Shown here one piece after another: positions 41,941-42,028 of a DNA stretch of 42,028 nt (position 1 is its first letter; every line of letters starts with the position of its first letter). The notes below the pieces were generated by a model. That model saw only the letters and a list, made by a program, of their open reading frames with translations. It was not told the DNA's origin and made no database searches. The translations under genes were made by a program, and so were the position numbers. The stretch lies in assembly GCA_013286595.1 (NCBI GenBank), contig JABDFI010000013.1:1-42028 (forward strand), read 5' to 3'. The DNA is from Chlamydiota bacterium (GTDB lineage Bacteria > Chlamydiota > Chlamydiia > Chlamydiales > Rhabdochlamydiaceae).

Positions 41941-42028
41941 CTCGACTTTGTACAGTTTTTAGCCCGATTGCCTAGCCCATTTGCTCCCTGACTTTTGGCC
42001 CTATATGGCCAAACTAGTCGATTTATTT

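Overview
The window looks like chromosome of a member of the phylum Chlamydiae, most likely an environmental, amoeba-associated lineage rather than Chlamydia itself. Three gene neighbourhoods match ones I remember from Chlamydia trachomatis: prfB-acetyltransferase-yebC (CT459-CT457), insulinase-plsB-RNase G (CT806-CT808), and clpC/lplA/gcsH close to dnaA2-bactofilin (CT286/CT285/CT282 and CT275/CT276). Between these conserved blocks lie eukaryote-like and effector-like genes (F-box/LRR, papain-like, lipase-like, Ser-rich repeat proteins) and several families of short palindromic mobile repeats, which are typical of environmental chlamydiae. Synteny and family statements come from memory; no search was run.

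Layout. 1-600: a repeat fragment and a small membrane protein gene. 871-4640 (+): tight run of prfB (with a programmed +1 frameshift), two tandem GNAT acetyltransferases, a SprT-like metalloprotein, yebC and a small exported protein. 4836-6314 (+): putative alpha/beta-hydrolase. 6318-14129 (-): VTT/DedA-like membrane protein, exported beta-helix protein, M16 protease, plsB and RNase G, interrupted by three palindromic elements. 14130-14917: non-coding, repeat-bearing and then very AT-rich. 14918-21040 (+): a 2040-residue protein combining an unrecognised region of about 800 residues with glycogen synthase and branching-enzyme domains. 21060-23114 (-): unknown protein with a Ser-rich 78-bp repeat tail. 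23466-24557 (+): F-box/LRR protein. 24632-27154 (-): clpC. 27324-38791 (+): lplA, proS, SurA_N-like foldase, a small beta-rich protein, gcsH, a giant AsmA/TamB-like protein and a ComF-like protein. 38774-40969 (-): DnaA paralogue, bactofilin and a DUF2892-like protein. 41266-41940 (+): papain-like protein.

The strongest structural story is the repeats. Four families of non-autonomous inverted-repeat elements (about 182, 158, 168 and 120/246 bp; none encodes a transposase) have landed at gene edges and reshaped proteins. One sits just inside the start codon of the M16 protease, flanked by a GTCA duplication; it adds exactly 62 in-frame codons ahead of the signal peptide. One, flanked by TAATA, replaces the last residues and stop of the beta-helix protein. 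One abuts the VTT gene and supplies its Shine-Dalgarno. Another copy of that family lies inside the 3' end of the DUF2892 reading frame. The pre-insertion sequences can be reconstructed for the first two.

Functionally the window mixes housekeeping (translation termination, RNA processing, phospholipid synthesis, lipoylation, proteostasis, replication initiation, bactofilin cytoskeleton) with candidate host-interaction proteins. The giant glycogen-synthesis fusion and the F-box, Ser-rich and papain-like proteins are the best candidates for undescribed biology.
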